A stretch of 54,739 bases of DNA from an uncultured bacterium (GCA_949293245.1 CASFCS010000009.1:1-54739); one strand, 5' to 3'; shown: positions 10,801 through 17,626, counted from the stretch's first letter. Notes: generated by a model not told the origin, from the sequence alone. A program made the numbers and translations.

Positions 10801-12270
10801 GGCCATGCCGCCCATGAACGCCTGCTCCTTGGAGCCGCCACGGTCGATGATGTCCTTTGCCTGGTTGGCTGCGGCGGTGGAGCTGCCCACCACAAGCGCC
10901 CCGGTTGGGCCAAAGGCTAGTAGGTTCAGGGAGCTGTCGCCGATGCTCATACCCGTTTGATACAGGAAAGCGGCCACGTTCTGGTCGAAAATCTCCCATT
11001 TCGTGGCCCCCTCGATCTCCTCGGAGACCGTCTGTCGCACCGCGTTGATGTAGTTGGTCAGCTCCATGTCGTAGCTGTTCATGGGCACGTAGTTCTCCGG
11101 GTCGTCTCGGTCGCTTTGCCCGATATTCTGCCCCATGACACGCAAGAAGTCCAAGCCCTGGAATGGGGCCGTCAGCAGGGTATCAACGGAGGAGAGAATG
11201 GGGTACTCCCTGGCATACTCCTGCCATTCTCCCATGTCCTCCCGGTACTGCGCCGCGTCCTCCAGCATGTCCTCGTACCCAGTCATGCGCTCGTAGTCAT
11301 AGCCGCCCTCGGACAGCGTGGAGACCGCGTTCTCCTTCTTCTCCTGGAGCTCCAAGTACAGGTCGTAGATAGTGTTGTATCCTCCGTCCGTCCTGGGTAC
11401 GTAAGCGCCGCCTGTGCCGGAGATGGCGTACTGGTCGATGGCCTGCTGGTCCAGACCGTATTTGTCGAACAGGTACTGCTTGTACTCCTCCACCTGGGCC
11501 GCGTCGCCGCTGCGGGTGGTGGTGTAGGCCATAACGGCGGTCACCTTGTCCATGTCCGTCTGGATGTCCTGGGCAGACTGATACTGCTCGGACATGGCCG
11601 CGTCCTGCTGGATAGATGTCCGTTTCTCCTCATTCTCTGTCTGATAATAGCGGTTCAGCAGGTCGTTGTACTCCTGGTCATACCGGGAGTAGTTTGCTTC
11701 TGCCTCCTCCAGCCTGGCGCTCCACTCGTCCCTCTGGCTCTGCGTCATATACCGGGCCCCGTTCATCGCGGTGCGTGCCTCGTTCCGCTCCTTCTCGGCG
11801 GCATCCCGCAGTTCCCGTAGTTCATCCATGCGCGCAGACATGTCTGCGCTACTCATGGTGGCGCTGGGCATACTGGTCTGCTGCTGGCCGCTCCCGGACT
11901 GCCCCCCGCCGGACGGTCTGGTGGTGAGGAACTGGAAGGAGGAGAAGGAGAATGGACTAGTCCGCTGAAAGGTGGACATGGCAAACGGCCGGGTCGTGGA
12001 GAGGGTGGTGGAGGGGCGCTGCTGTCCAGCCGTTCTCTCTGCCATCAGCTTCCGGCGGCGCTCCAGGTATCCGTTTGTAAAGTCGTTTCCTCCTGTAGTG
12101 GTACGCTGTGTGCCCTGAGTCTGCCCAGACTCGGCGTCAGGGGTCATCCCCTCGGAGCTTCCGCCGTTCCTGGTGTTGGTCTGGTCATCGCTCCCACCGG
12201 ACAGGCCGGTCCCCAGAAGTTCATGCCGCCGCTCCAGGTATCGGCTGGTAAAGTCGTTGGTCCTTGCCAT
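1879..12270 (-). CDS. Giant polyvalent protein with HExxH peptidase and ART domains
   Basis: 3,463 residues in one uninterrupted frame; ATG behind GGGAGGTAACTGACC. In order: Ser/Thr/Gly-rich N-terminus with two NDFTxxYLERR motifs (residues 5-15 and about 62-72); coiled coil (about 140-260); Gly-zipper hydrophobic stretch (about 585-615); zinc-peptidase motif HEITH (916-920); a domain with YPPMVANPGGAGTPVGVWLD (about 1140); a MuF_C-like region (about 1350-1440); ADP-ribosyltransferase of the ART-PolyVal type (about 1890-2095, from LVLYHQTDGDFTVFDP to RPEQVKNTTNQ); very basic Arg-rich coiled coil (about 2350-2430); and LPD38-like C-terminal region (about 2890-3130). Polyvalent proteins of this build are thought to be packaged and injected with the DNA to act on host targets early in infection. 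Domain limits are estimates. It sits between virion genes and lysis genes, 2 bp after the coiled-coil virion protein. Confidence 0.9.
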   Translation of the reverse strand: MARTNDFTSRYLERRHELLGTGLSGGSDDQTNTRNGGSSEGMTPDAESGQTQGTQRTTTGGNDFTNGYLERRRKLMAERTAGQQRPSTTLSTTRPFAMSTFQRTSPFSFSSFQFLTTRPSGGGQSGSGQQQTSMPSATMSSADMSARMDELRELRDAAEKERNEARTAMNGARYMTQSQRDEWSARLEEAEANYSRYDQEYNDLLNRYYQTENEEKRTSIQQDAAMSEQYQSAQDIQTDMDKVTAVMAYTTTRSGDAAQVEEYKQYLFDKYGLDQQAIDQYAISGTGGAYVPRTDGGYNTIYDLYLELQEKKENAVSTLSEGGYDYERMTGYEDMLEDAAQYREDMGEWQEYAREYPILSSVDTLLTAPFQGLDFLRVMGQNIGQSDRDDPENYVPMNSYDMELTNYINAVRQTVSEEIEGATKWEIFDQNVAAFLYQTGMSIGDSSLNLLAFGPTGALVVGSSTAAANQAKDIIDRGGSKEQAFMGGMAAGAFEAIFEKVSIDNLLATKSVTGWQSWLKETAKQAGVEASEETFTEIANILADAAIMGDNSNFDVAVAEYVAQGMSREDAERQAFMDLIGQVVQAGVGGAISGGVMGGVVNGVNGATNAAYNRYNQQLTQENDVKNTPVLETTTQEGPVQSQNEGEIDSIIPEATRQAVEMLVRGEEISGNQAARIARNEEALALLTELTGESINTDAPLSRVKSDIRALARRGSEVSESAVDGGQVQQEAAPGTSQESAGRTAAQAAYDMSRMRRAAEASGFGESGQKALTAVYDGSVDAGSFYAGFSAYYEAGVSGLDVGKVRSEYTEGLNEAQRYAAYTAGQNDAAASLQREREGVQLATVYGDEAGFIPSEHSRNLSQDTVRFYNALGRATGTKITVTAATGEGGANGWYSNGTVYIAADAENAGEVVARHEITHRLQEIAPEAYRAYRDYAMNAMAERDGSTAALVERYRARYAESGVNLTTEQAMDEIAADFTEALTVDPSRFEALARENRSVARRVLDALKDFIRRVKSLFHGQGDQDRAARNEYGVDMATLEEAARLWEIALDAARSKVSGGNGTRQVIRNGRAVTVREDGSEVRPLRRSAGVERAAQYLATEEGQRVELSDRATRYSLREEEPPKKTGVAYKVFYAKDGQLYPPMVANPGGAGTPVGVWLDADIGQAAPPSKTGRMQVQAGGKGTNAAKSSLAFRPGWHLGDIPLAKQFARKNPETGVKDLFPANFVWAECEYAMDVDYQEEAMSYGYTENGKFRHSYAGLPKLPTDGYYRYRTNPNPDTVPWIITGAMRVRRILTDAETDAICREAGVEPMQRQGGPLDEAGLERLGLEAGDVTGNTRFSMKSAVEDNGTLLALHNLTEQNLRDALRLGGLPMPSIAIVQAQQGHAKYGPISLVFGKASIDPQSNSDNRVYGGDAYTPTAPRVEYEASERVQTKLRRMYYDLEKRMGRDFADPLYPVGNYLEDEMNRKGGVSGILEGWRDNSKMMNIYLEETGQGAVEPIRYRRVDRLDDDTIRQYDFLLEHLGDDAVQDLRTQEHHAPMPRRIWMERHGEAMENAYRAYLLDYGMTSEQADNAMENGSLVNGALAGLRRYLSKGAETVTEGIDTAATDDAIRAKVDKDAYNRWLDDLLDGAEKQVGIYNGRDLFTASGNPRSFSQLHYAYTLENIVRAMKETQDERGGQVWGVSAKTLQSVATSQYGSVQEIRDDSGRLGTVDDDTYTAQVTAIDEQISDIIQRVKQTNKAHSSNSFEESDIIGSVMLEAAKGKKTVDAIMRTFSGEGYKISSQTAQDLQAIYRSAAELPTEYFEAKPRRAVSFDEVLAAVVPDNMDAKLRADAERAGMRVLEYKSGNDTDRLAKVNSVEGARFSLKPTDSQGRELTQEQQEFFRDSKVVDAEGRLLVLYHQTDGDFTVFDPRHVGAGTTDSETPSGVFLKPTAEDIGLRGKRQMKLYANITNPLSVRDRAELSAWYRENIQGYTEAEAKVREIERAFHEEYEAAEARSDAWYEENYDDYAAGRITEEEVMRHITGELDEILTRWKVEEGEARQSVKALLNDYFSKSRYDGVHILEDAGSFGRSVETWIALRPEQVKNTTNQTPTSDLDIRRSIKGSDILRENAALQEENALLRERVEYWRGQTRRTERVTTDKKAVERAARELIRTYNADLTAEDITGDLQGLYDYIASGRDGRDELTYTGARRRSDAIARKIVENASVRDDEFYRQYKDLRDYFRTTKLTVSQEDSRDIPDYGAFRKKNFGRMNLGKGATNIDQVFQEASYLWPEFFDEQRVSHPMDQLRLIEEVLDGIYSVEERNPFGAYLDAAVVDVSNEIMERFFDLPQTRRTFADRQAAKLDEAKAAGRRRLAEQRERNDARLAQLRQQNRERVQRTIQRERETRKRQIDRLKTRHAARDAASRERRNARELRARISRHASELSRKLLRPSDKQHIPEGLRQAVASMLDAINLESVYTVDPATGKRRKGGNGDPTKRTEAFRALRQAYADIAKEGSDYTLVLDPDLMDNLSELEAMRDTPLAEMGTGQLTTVWAAIRAVEASVRTANRMLGASRFQTISQVAEGIRNDNILRQDRGDWRGVLGKVDKLVNLDMLTPQGYFHRLGKTGDALFQMLRSAQDRHIEIMRSAQQATQDIIGKTNVGQLEREMHTFDIDGQKVTMSTAQVMALYELMKRKQAQEHIFTGGIRPDTVRGGRGLRENRRADAVHVSIEDLAEITGVLTEEQVKIADALQKYMGGQLADLGNEASMEVYGYRKFTEPDYFPIQVDRNQTRQDIAKEAQAQTIAGRGFTKGTNPNANNAVMVGSIFDIFASHVNDMATYAAWLPTMENVRRIRDFTYRDSEGNRTGTVKSVIERVFGRNGNAYLNKLVDDLNQGVRTTGSGNFMDGIVGNYKAAAVAANLRVILQQPTAILRALNTLDAKYLMAGTVRRGNWERVMQYAPIARWKDWGYFDINTGRQMKDVLLGSDSRLEKLRQAGMAGAGKADSFAWARLWNAVEAETRDRRTELKPGTEAFYRAVAERFGEIIDQTQVVDGILQRSQIMRSPDGLTKMSTSFMGEPTKTYNMFVNAVYDLRHATGQEARSRAGKALARTSTALVVSFTVNAIMQSIIDGLRDDDKETDYWEKVFQAFTGFTGDEETFLDYWNSFWSGNLEANYNPLAYMPYFKDLVSIAQGFDVTRMDMEAVEQVWTAFSNMRKALSGEGRYSIAGASANMLAEVARLFGLPVANLKRDVQAVVTTAAIETDNYLLQYEIDKALLNMGYQGNRSNFMNILYAASVNDPEAYEIIYDDMVANGVTEEQIRTAMESRMKEEQGVESVSDLTRRYLTPTQERTYDRLYGQISSSPVWSAANAEQRAAVEEDLYNLTVGTDAGLTLREKIDAGAAYGISEADYLLYLAAREIADAENEDPEKRNGSIDQAEAQAAIDMLTGLSDEGRAYLWQSTNKGWKADNNPYQ

Positions 12271-12272
12271 GG

Positions 12273-13682
12273 TCAGTTACCTCCCAAAAGTCCCAACTTT
12301 CCCAGAATGCCAAACCCCGTGTTTTCGTTCGTGCGGTTCGTGCGTCGGAACTTAATTTTCCCGTCCTCCACGTAGCTCTCGATCTGCCCGTTGGCCTCCA
12401 GCTCCACCAGGTACTCTTCGTTGATAGGCCCGTAGCCTAGGTCGAGGACGGAGGACATATCCACTGTAGCGCTCTCATAGTCGCTCCCGCCGCCACCGCC
12501 GCCGTTGTCGATCCACTCGGTGAAGTACCCGGCCAGCTTCCCGGCCTGCGTGGTGTTGTATCCGGAGGCCAGCAGCCAGGCGTAGGCGTCTCCCTCATTG
12601 CGGACACCTGCGTCATACATGCTCTGATAGATACTCCCGGAGGCGTCTGTCCCTTCGTCCTCTCCTCCGGTATTGCCCTCTCCCTCACTGGAATTGCGCC
12701 CGCTTCCCCCGGAATAGCTGCCCGACATGCTCGCGGCGGCCTGCTCCCGGTTATAGGCGGCCTGGAGGCTGGCGATCTCGGCGTCGGTGTAGCCCAGCGC
12801 CTTGAACCCGGAGAAGTCCCCCGCCGCCGCCAGGGTCTGCGCCCGCTCAAGGGCGCGGTTATACTCCGTCTCGCTCTCATACTGGCTGCGCTCCCAGGCG
12901 GTCTCGTCCTCGTACCGCTGGTCGCTGATCTGGTCCCGGCCCACCTGATAGTCCCACTCCTGGTCATACCGGTCGTCGCTGATCTGGTCCCGCCAGATGC
13001 CGTATTCAAAACTGCGGTCCGCGTTGTACTGGCCCAGAAGGTCCTGATATTTGGCGTAGTCCCCCTGCTCCAGGGCGGTGAGCATCTGCATCTGGTTGTA
13101 CAGGCCGTTCTCCTCATCCATGTACATGGAATAGGCCAGCTGCTGCAGCTCGGGGATCATGGCATTCAGGGCCTCCATATAGTCCCCGTATGCCTGCTGG
13201 CTGGCGGTCGTGGCATAGGAGCTTGCAAGGCCGCCTGTGCGTGCGGCCACCTGCCCCAGGGTGTCCTGCATGGCCCGCTGGCCGGAGCGGGTGTACATGT
13301 CCCGATACTGGGCGTACAGGGGGTCCTCGTTTGCGTCATAGGTAAAGGCTGGCCGGTTCATGATCTGGGCGGCCAGGTCGTCGATCTGGGACTGATACCG
13401 GCTCGTATAGGACGGCGCCTCCTCATAGGAGAACTCCGGCCTGGCGGTGGGGATATACTGCGACCCGTCCACGCCGCCGGAGTATCCGTACTGGGCCCGT
13501 ATGGCCTCCGCCTGCTGGTGGGCGGCGTCCATAGCGGTCTTGTTCCCGGACGCCTTTGCGGCATTGTAGGACTGCTTCGCGGCTTCAATGGCGGCCTTGT
13601 CCAGGTCGCTCATGCCCACCATGCTGGCGTAGTCGTTCCCGCTGGTATCCAGCGGCACATATTTCTTTTCCTTCGTCGCCAT
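12273..13682 (-). CDS. Coiled-coil virion/ejection-type protein
   Basis: 469 residues. Mostly helical, with a Tyr/Gln/Asp-rich central part containing tandem units around RDQISD(D/Q)RY (about residues 226-260). A Gly/Ser-rich linker (about 320-345) and a small globular C-terminus follow, with a poly-Gly run near residue 395. No enzyme motif is seen. Similar Gln/Tyr-rich coiled-coil proteins precede giant polyvalent proteins in short-tailed Firmicute phages, where an internal virion or DNA-ejection role is likely. The 2-bp gap to the giant gene indicates one transcript. Exact family is not recognised. Confidence 0.65.
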   Translation of the reverse strand: MATKEKKYVPLDTSGNDYASMVGMSDLDKAAIEAAKQSYNAAKASGNKTAMDAAHQQAEAIRAQYGYSGGVDGSQYIPTARPEFSYEEAPSYTSRYQSQIDDLAAQIMNRPAFTYDANEDPLYAQYRDMYTRSGQRAMQDTLGQVAARTGGLASSYATTASQQAYGDYMEALNAMIPELQQLAYSMYMDEENGLYNQMQMLTALEQGDYAKYQDLLGQYNADRSFEYGIWRDQISDDRYDQEWDYQVGRDQISDQRYEDETAWERSQYESETEYNRALERAQTLAAAGDFSGFKALGYTDAEIASLQAAYNREQAAASMSGSYSGGSGRNSSEGEGNTGGEDEGTDASGSIYQSMYDAGVRNEGDAYAWLLASGYNTTQAGKLAGYFTEWIDNGGGGGGSDYESATVDMSSVLDLGYGPINEEYLVELEANGQIESYVEDGKIKFRRTNRTNENTGFGILGKLGLLGGN

Positions 13683-13693
13683 GCTTTTCCTCC

Positions 13694-14008
13694 TTACTGC
13701 CCGGCACTCTCCAGAGCTGTCACCCGGTCCCCCAGACTATGGAGCTCGTCCGCCATCCCATCCACTTGTTTCAGCAGGGCAGCCGTCTGGTTTGCAAGAC
13801 TGGTGACGCTGCTGGAGAGGGCGGCCACCGCCTGGGACATCGCGGCCATATCCTCCTGGCTCACCGTACCGCCCAGGCGGTTTTTCTGGTTTGCCAGAGT
13901 GTAATCAATGGTCTCCATGGATTCCACGATATAGTTTCTCAGGGCGACGACAGACCCAATCAGATCCCTCCGGTCAATATCCGGGGCGGTTTTGTCGATG
14001 ATATTCAC
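13694..14008 (-). CDS. Small coiled-coil virion protein
   Basis: 104 residues from a GTG start directly abutting the upstream stop (TAAGTG). Residues 45-100 form a clear heptad pattern (MSQAVAALSSSVTSLANQTA and on to LHSLGDRVTALESAGQ), which predicts a trimeric or dimeric coiled coil. No known domain. Its position between the nozzle-like protein and the ejection-type protein suggests a minor tail or needle-like component; this is inference. Confidence 0.6.
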   Translation of the reverse strand: MNIIDKTAPDIDRRDLIGSVVALRNYIVESMETIDYTLANQKNRLGGTVSQEDMAAMSQAVAALSSSVTSLANQTAALLKQVDGMADELHSLGDRVTALESAGQ

Positions 14009-15547
14009 TTATCGTTCACTCCCGATATCAAATTCCCGCACCATATTCTTGATGGTGCAGCGTCCAAGGCCGGACAGCTTCAATCGGAAGGTGTCGCAGC
14101 GCACGGGGTATACGGGGGCCGTAACGGTCTCCGCCCTGCTGCAATGCCACATGCCCGCCTGCCGCCAGGGGGCGCCGTCCTCGCTGATCTCCGCTTTCAG
14201 GTGCGCGCCCTTCTCCATCTCCACCTTGAGCCACAGCTTGGAGTATCCCCGCTTTCCGTAGAGGGTGTCGTCCAGGGGGTAGAACTCCGCCTCCCATGGG
14301 AAGGGCTCCTCCTCTCCCTGCCCCACGGCCCAGACCCCTCCGTCCGCCCCGCTGAGAAAGTGCAGCCGGGTGTCCAGCCGGGCAAAGTCGATCACATGGG
14401 TGTCGTCCTCCCGCAGCCAGACGCCGCACATGGGGTCATAGACATAGAGGTTCCAGTCGTCCGTGGCCATGTCCTGCATGGAGATGTAGTAGCGGGAGCC
14501 GTCTGTCCCGGCTGCGGCATTGCGGTACGTCCGGACGCCGAAATTCTCCGAAATAAGGGCAGGTGTGGCCCCGCTGTAGGCGTATACTCCATCCGGCCCC
14601 TTGTAGTACAGCACCTCGTTGATGATGACCAGGGACTTCTGACTGCCCGCCTGTACGCCCGGAATGGTGTAGTCGTAGATGCGGTATTCGCTGGGCATCG
14701 CCCCCAGCACCTTGTGCAGCATCGTCTCTTTGAAAAACAGCACATTGGAGGAGTACGCCCCACAGGCCGTAAATACTCCGTCGGTGCCCACCGCCACCGC
14801 GTAGGAATCAGTGGCCACGCCCTCGTAGCTGAAAAAGGTCAGGGGGTCCCCAAGGGCGGAGGCATAGATGGTATCTCCATCGGCGCCCCAAAGCCGGTTG
14901 CCGCTCTCGCAGATACACACCAGGTCGGGCACCTCCCGGGCCACCGTCACTGTGCCGCTCTCCGTGCCCTCGGTAAAACTGTTGTACGCGAAGGTCAGGG
15001 TGTCGGTGGATACGGCCCGCACCGTCAGGGTCTTGTTGTTTTCCCCAATGGAGGAGCCGGAGATCCTGAGCCCCTGCCCCACGGAAAACAGGTCCGTCAG
15101 GTCCAGGTCATCCACCGTCAGCTTCAGCGCGCCGGTGGTCCAGGTCACCGCGGCGGCGGAGGCGCTGGTGCTGGCCTCCATGCTGCCGAACTGGTGGGAC
15201 GCGGTGTCGTAGTACACCTTGTCCGGGAAAATGATGATCTTGGTGTTCACCGCAGCGATCATCTTCTCCCCGGGGGTGACTGTACCCACCACCTCTCCGT
15301 CGTAGTACAGGCTGGTGCCGGAGACCACCAGCAGCTTGTTCTTGGCAAACAGGGCTGTGGCGTTCTGATACTCCTGTACCAGCGCCCGCCCTGGCCGCTG
15401 GGAGAGGGCGGGAAACAGGCGGCTGGACAGATTCAGGGTCTGGGCAAAGTCGCCCTCGCCGCCGCCCCGCCCGTATTGCAGAGCGCCAAACTGGATGGTC
15501 TGCTGGGTGCGCCTGTCTCCGGCGTATTGCATCTGCGGTAGTTTCAT
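14009..15547 (-). CDS. Tail nozzle / packaged-DNA stabilisation-type protein
   Basis: 512 residues, rich in beta strand. Recurrent blade-like units (LYYDGEVVGTV, RLWGADGDTIYASALGDP, VLYYKGPDGVYAYSG) are typical of the beta-propeller nozzle proteins of short-tailed phages (P22 gp10 type), which close the portal channel. The Q-F-G-A-L-Q-Y start and the order nozzle, small head-tail adaptor (next gene upstream), coiled-coil protein support a podovirus tail. The assignment rests on general features, not on a catalytic motif. Confidence 0.6.
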   Translation of the reverse strand: MKLPQMQYAGDRRTQQTIQFGALQYGRGGGEGDFAQTLNLSSRLFPALSQRPGRALVQEYQNATALFAKNKLLVVSGTSLYYDGEVVGTVTPGEKMIAAVNTKIIIFPDKVYYDTASHQFGSMEASTSASAAAVTWTTGALKLTVDDLDLTDLFSVGQGLRISGSSIGENNKTLTVRAVSTDTLTFAYNSFTEGTESGTVTVAREVPDLVCICESGNRLWGADGDTIYASALGDPLTFFSYEGVATDSYAVAVGTDGVFTACGAYSSNVLFFKETMLHKVLGAMPSEYRIYDYTIPGVQAGSQKSLVIINEVLYYKGPDGVYAYSGATPALISENFGVRTYRNAAAGTDGSRYYISMQDMATDDWNLYVYDPMCGVWLREDDTHVIDFARLDTRLHFLSGADGGVWAVGQGEEEPFPWEAEFYPLDDTLYGKRGYSKLWLKVEMEKGAHLKAEISEDGAPWRQAGMWHCSRAETVTAPVYPVRCDTFRLKLSGLGRCTIKNMVREFDIGSER

Positions 15548-15556
15548 GTGCCCTCC

Positions 15557-15913
15557 TTACAGGTTCTTCCACCCGCCGCCCCCCGTGGGCATGTTGGTCC
15601 TGCGGTACCAGCGCCGAAAGTCCGCCACGCGGTCGTTGAACATGATGATAGAGTTGTTGTAATTGGCGTACTCTCTCTGATAGAACTCGATCATGGCCAC
15701 CGCGTAGAAAATGTACAGCTCCGCCCACTGGCCCGTCGCTGCCAGCGGCACGTCGGCATCCTCCGGCCAGCTTGCGGTTTGCTCCGTATCCCCCATGTGC
15801 AGCTCCGCAATGAGTCTCCCGTTGAGCTCCATGATCCATCTGGCAATGTCGCTGTCCTGTACCGCGTTGGGTTTCAGCCTGGATACGCGGTCGATGGCCT
15901 CGTTGGTGGTCAT
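15557..15913 (-). CDS. Head-tail adaptor-like protein
   Basis: 118 residues, helical. It begins MTTNEAIDRVSRLKPNAVQD and contains LNGRLIAELHM and WAELYIFYAVAMIEFYQREY. The size and the DxxIxxxIxxLxxxI-type N-terminus resemble head-completion/adaptor proteins (P22 gp4-like), which bind the portal ring. It lies just before the nozzle-like gene and overlaps the upstream membrane-protein gene by 4 bp. Moderate confidence only. Confidence 0.5.
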   Translation of the reverse strand: MTTNEAIDRVSRLKPNAVQDSDIARWIMELNGRLIAELHMGDTEQTASWPEDADVPLAATGQWAELYIFYAVAMIEFYQREYANYNNSIIMFNDRVADFRRWYRRTNMPTGGGGWKNL

Positions 15914-16380
15914 ACTGCATTCTCCTTCCCCATGTGGAAACGCCAGTGATAGTTTGGTTTTTCCCCGCCTTCAATCGACCACCGAATCCAGTCGAACACA
16001 GGGATAAACAGGAGGCACAGCCCCCACCAGAGGAGGGCGAACTGTGGGCAGATTTGGCCCCACAGGTTGCCGGGTAGGGCGGAGTAATCCCACACCCCCA
16101 GCCCCAACCAGAGGTTGAGCACCACCCCTGCCGCCAGCTCCACGGCGGTCACCAGGGCGGCGCAGGCCAGGGCCTGGAGCCACAGGGGGCATGTCCACGG
16201 CAGCTGGGCCCCGCACCGCTCCACCGGTACGGTGAGAACGATGGCCAGCACCAGCATGGTCCAGGATATCCGCTCCGGGTGGCCGGTGGCGGTCTTGTAT
16301 ACCACCTCGAGGAGGAAGTATACTGTCCCGCCCCAGAACCACAGGAGCATGGAGAGCACCCACCGGCCTGCCCGGGTCAC
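15910..16380 (-). CDS. Multi-pass membrane protein, ABC-transporter type IV-like (PF06541)
   Basis: 156 residues from a GTG start that overlaps the upstream stop (GTGA). Four hydrophobic helices lie at about 8-27, 38-54, 68-90 and 112-135. The stretch VELAAGVVLNLWLGLGVWDY followed by LPGNLWGQICPQFALLWWGL is the hallmark of the 'putative ABC-transporter type IV' family. These are bacterial membrane proteins with no proven transport role. It is embedded among tail genes with 4-bp overlaps on both sides, so it is translated with them. Why a phage carries it here is unknown; a holin-like or lysogenic-conversion role is possible. Confidence 0.65.
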   Translation of the reverse strand: MTRAGRWVLSMLLWFWGGTVYFLLEVVYKTATGHPERISWTMLVLAIVLTVPVERCGAQLPWTCPLWLQALACAALVTAVELAAGVVLNLWLGLGVWDYSALPGNLWGQICPQFALLWWGLCLLFIPVFDWIRWSIEGGEKPNYHWRFHMGKENAV

Positions 16381-17057
16381 TGGCTGCTCCCCCCGGCCAG
16401 GATGAGCCCCATCTGCTCCTGGGCCACGGCCATCATCTGGGTGTAGTGCTCCAGGTACGCGCCGGTGAGGGGCTGGCCGTAAGTCACAGCCTCGATCTCC
16501 CCGGCGGTCTCCAGGGTGTTGATGTACTCCTTGAGCTGGTGGTAATAGGTTAGCTGGCCGGTCTTGTGCCCTGCCAGTGTGGCGTAGATGGTCAGAATCT
16601 CCTCTGCCGCATACACCCGGCAGCTGCCGTCCTCGGACTGATAGGGGAACTGGGTGGCCCCCAGCTGAACCGCGTCGAACATCTCCTTGATGTTGATCTG
16701 GTCCCGCTCCGAATAGTCGAAATGCTCGGTCTCCCCTCCGGGCAGCTGGATGTCCAACCCGGCGAAGATGGCCTGCTCGCAGGCGGCGGAGAGCTCCGCG
16801 GCTTTGTTCTCCCGCAGCGCCTCCAGGTCCGGGGGCTGCTCCGGGGCATTGGTCAGGGTGAGGACGTTCCCCTCATAGAGCTGCCGGGCCCAGTCCGCGG
16901 CATCGTCCTCCCGCATCACGAAGCCATCGTCCCGGCAGGTCTGGACCGTGCCCGCAATGGGCAGCTCCAGCCCCTCCACCCCCGGCCACCGCAATGTGCC
17001 CGCTGAAAATGTGGGCCTTCCGCACGGATAGGACGTTCCGTTGATTTGTATATACAT
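16377..17057 (-). CDS. DUF4376-type tail fibre accessory protein
   Basis: 226 residues. The middle (ALRENKAAELSAACEQAIFA, then about 20 residues later DYSERDQINIKEMFDA) matches DUF4376, a domain found in phage tail-fibre-assembly-like proteins. The C-terminus is helical. It follows the receptor-binding-type genes and overlaps the next gene by 4 bp, consistent with an assembly or chaperone role in the tail-tip module. Role inferred from neighbours. Confidence 0.65.
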   Translation of the reverse strand: MYIQINGTSYPCGRPTFSAGTLRWPGVEGLELPIAGTVQTCRDDGFVMREDDAADWARQLYEGNVLTLTNAPEQPPDLEALRENKAAELSAACEQAIFAGLDIQLPGGETEHFDYSERDQINIKEMFDAVQLGATQFPYQSEDGSCRVYAAEEILTIYATLAGHKTGQLTYYHQLKEYINTLETAGEIEAVTYGQPLTGAYLEHYTQMMAVAQEQMGLILAGGSSQ

Positions 17058-17071
17058 AATGCTGCCTCCTA

Positions 17072-17521
17072 TCAGTCAACTGGGGCCATAAACATTGATC
17101 GGATATTTCCTGCTCCATAAGCCGTTGAGTGCTGGATGTTCAATGCGTCCCAAGGAGAGTCTTGTGTTAATTTCAGGTAAACACCGACGTATCCATCTGA
17201 GTCTATGTCCAGTTTTGCTTCACACGCCATGGTAGAAAAATAGAATGCCGGAACAGGTTCGCCCATATCAGCGATAAAGATATCTCCATAACCGGAGGAT
17301 TGACAAATATTTAAGTAAGCGATCGCTTTTTTATGCTGATTGCTCACCAAATGTCCAATTCTTGTCCACGATTCTTTATCCAGCCCAAAACTGCTGCCAT
17401 CCCATGTAAACCATGCTTCAGTTTCTGCGCCAGGAACCTTGCTCGAGTCGGAACCTAAATAGCAAAGGCTTGTTAATCCACCGCCGCCAGAACTCTGCCC
17501 ATGCAAAAACGCGCGGCCCAT
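17072..17521 (-). CDS. Tail-tip protein with AFLHGQ-type N-terminus, copy A
   Basis: 149 residues from ATG at 17521. The first residues (MGRAFLHGQSSGGGGL) are shared in pattern with the two neighbouring genes (MGAAFLLGQNGGG and MSWAFIHGKNSS). The rest is divergent and beta-rich with no known domain. A conserved short N-terminus with variable bodies is what one expects of alternative receptor-binding or tail-tip decorations docking on the same partner. The start codon overlaps (TGATG) the stop that an upstream mini-ORF would have in the frame opened by 6 or 9 G in its G-tract; with the present 7 G that mini-ORF ends early. Confidence 0.55.
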   Translation of the reverse strand: MGRAFLHGQSSGGGGLTSLCYLGSDSSKVPGAETEAWFTWDGSSFGLDKESWTRIGHLVSNQHKKAIAYLNICQSSGYGDIFIADMGEPVPAFYFSTMACEAKLDIDSDGYVGVYLKLTQDSPWDALNIQHSTAYGAGNIRSMFMAPVD

Positions 17522-17569
17522 CACGACACCCCCCGCCCGGGACTGTCGTGAAAGTGCTGCGTCAGAGGG

Positions 17570-17611
17570 TTACAGCACCCCCCCACGCTGGTAATTTATG
17601 GGTTTATCCAT
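17570..17611 (-). CDS. Mini-ORF with G7 tract (13 codons, early stop)
   Basis: ATG at 17611 behind AGGAGG (10 bases). It encodes MDKPINYQRGGVL and stops. It parallels the mini-ORF at 18001-18090 (MNKTKKYQRGGG...). The coding strand carries a run of seven G. With six or nine G the frame would stay open to the TGATG that overlaps the downstream gene. Whether the peptide matters, or only ribosome coupling, is unknown. See the finding on poly-G tracts. Confidence 0.45.
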   Translation of the reverse strand: MDKPINYQRGGVL

Positions 17612-17626
17612 TTTCAACAAACCTCC

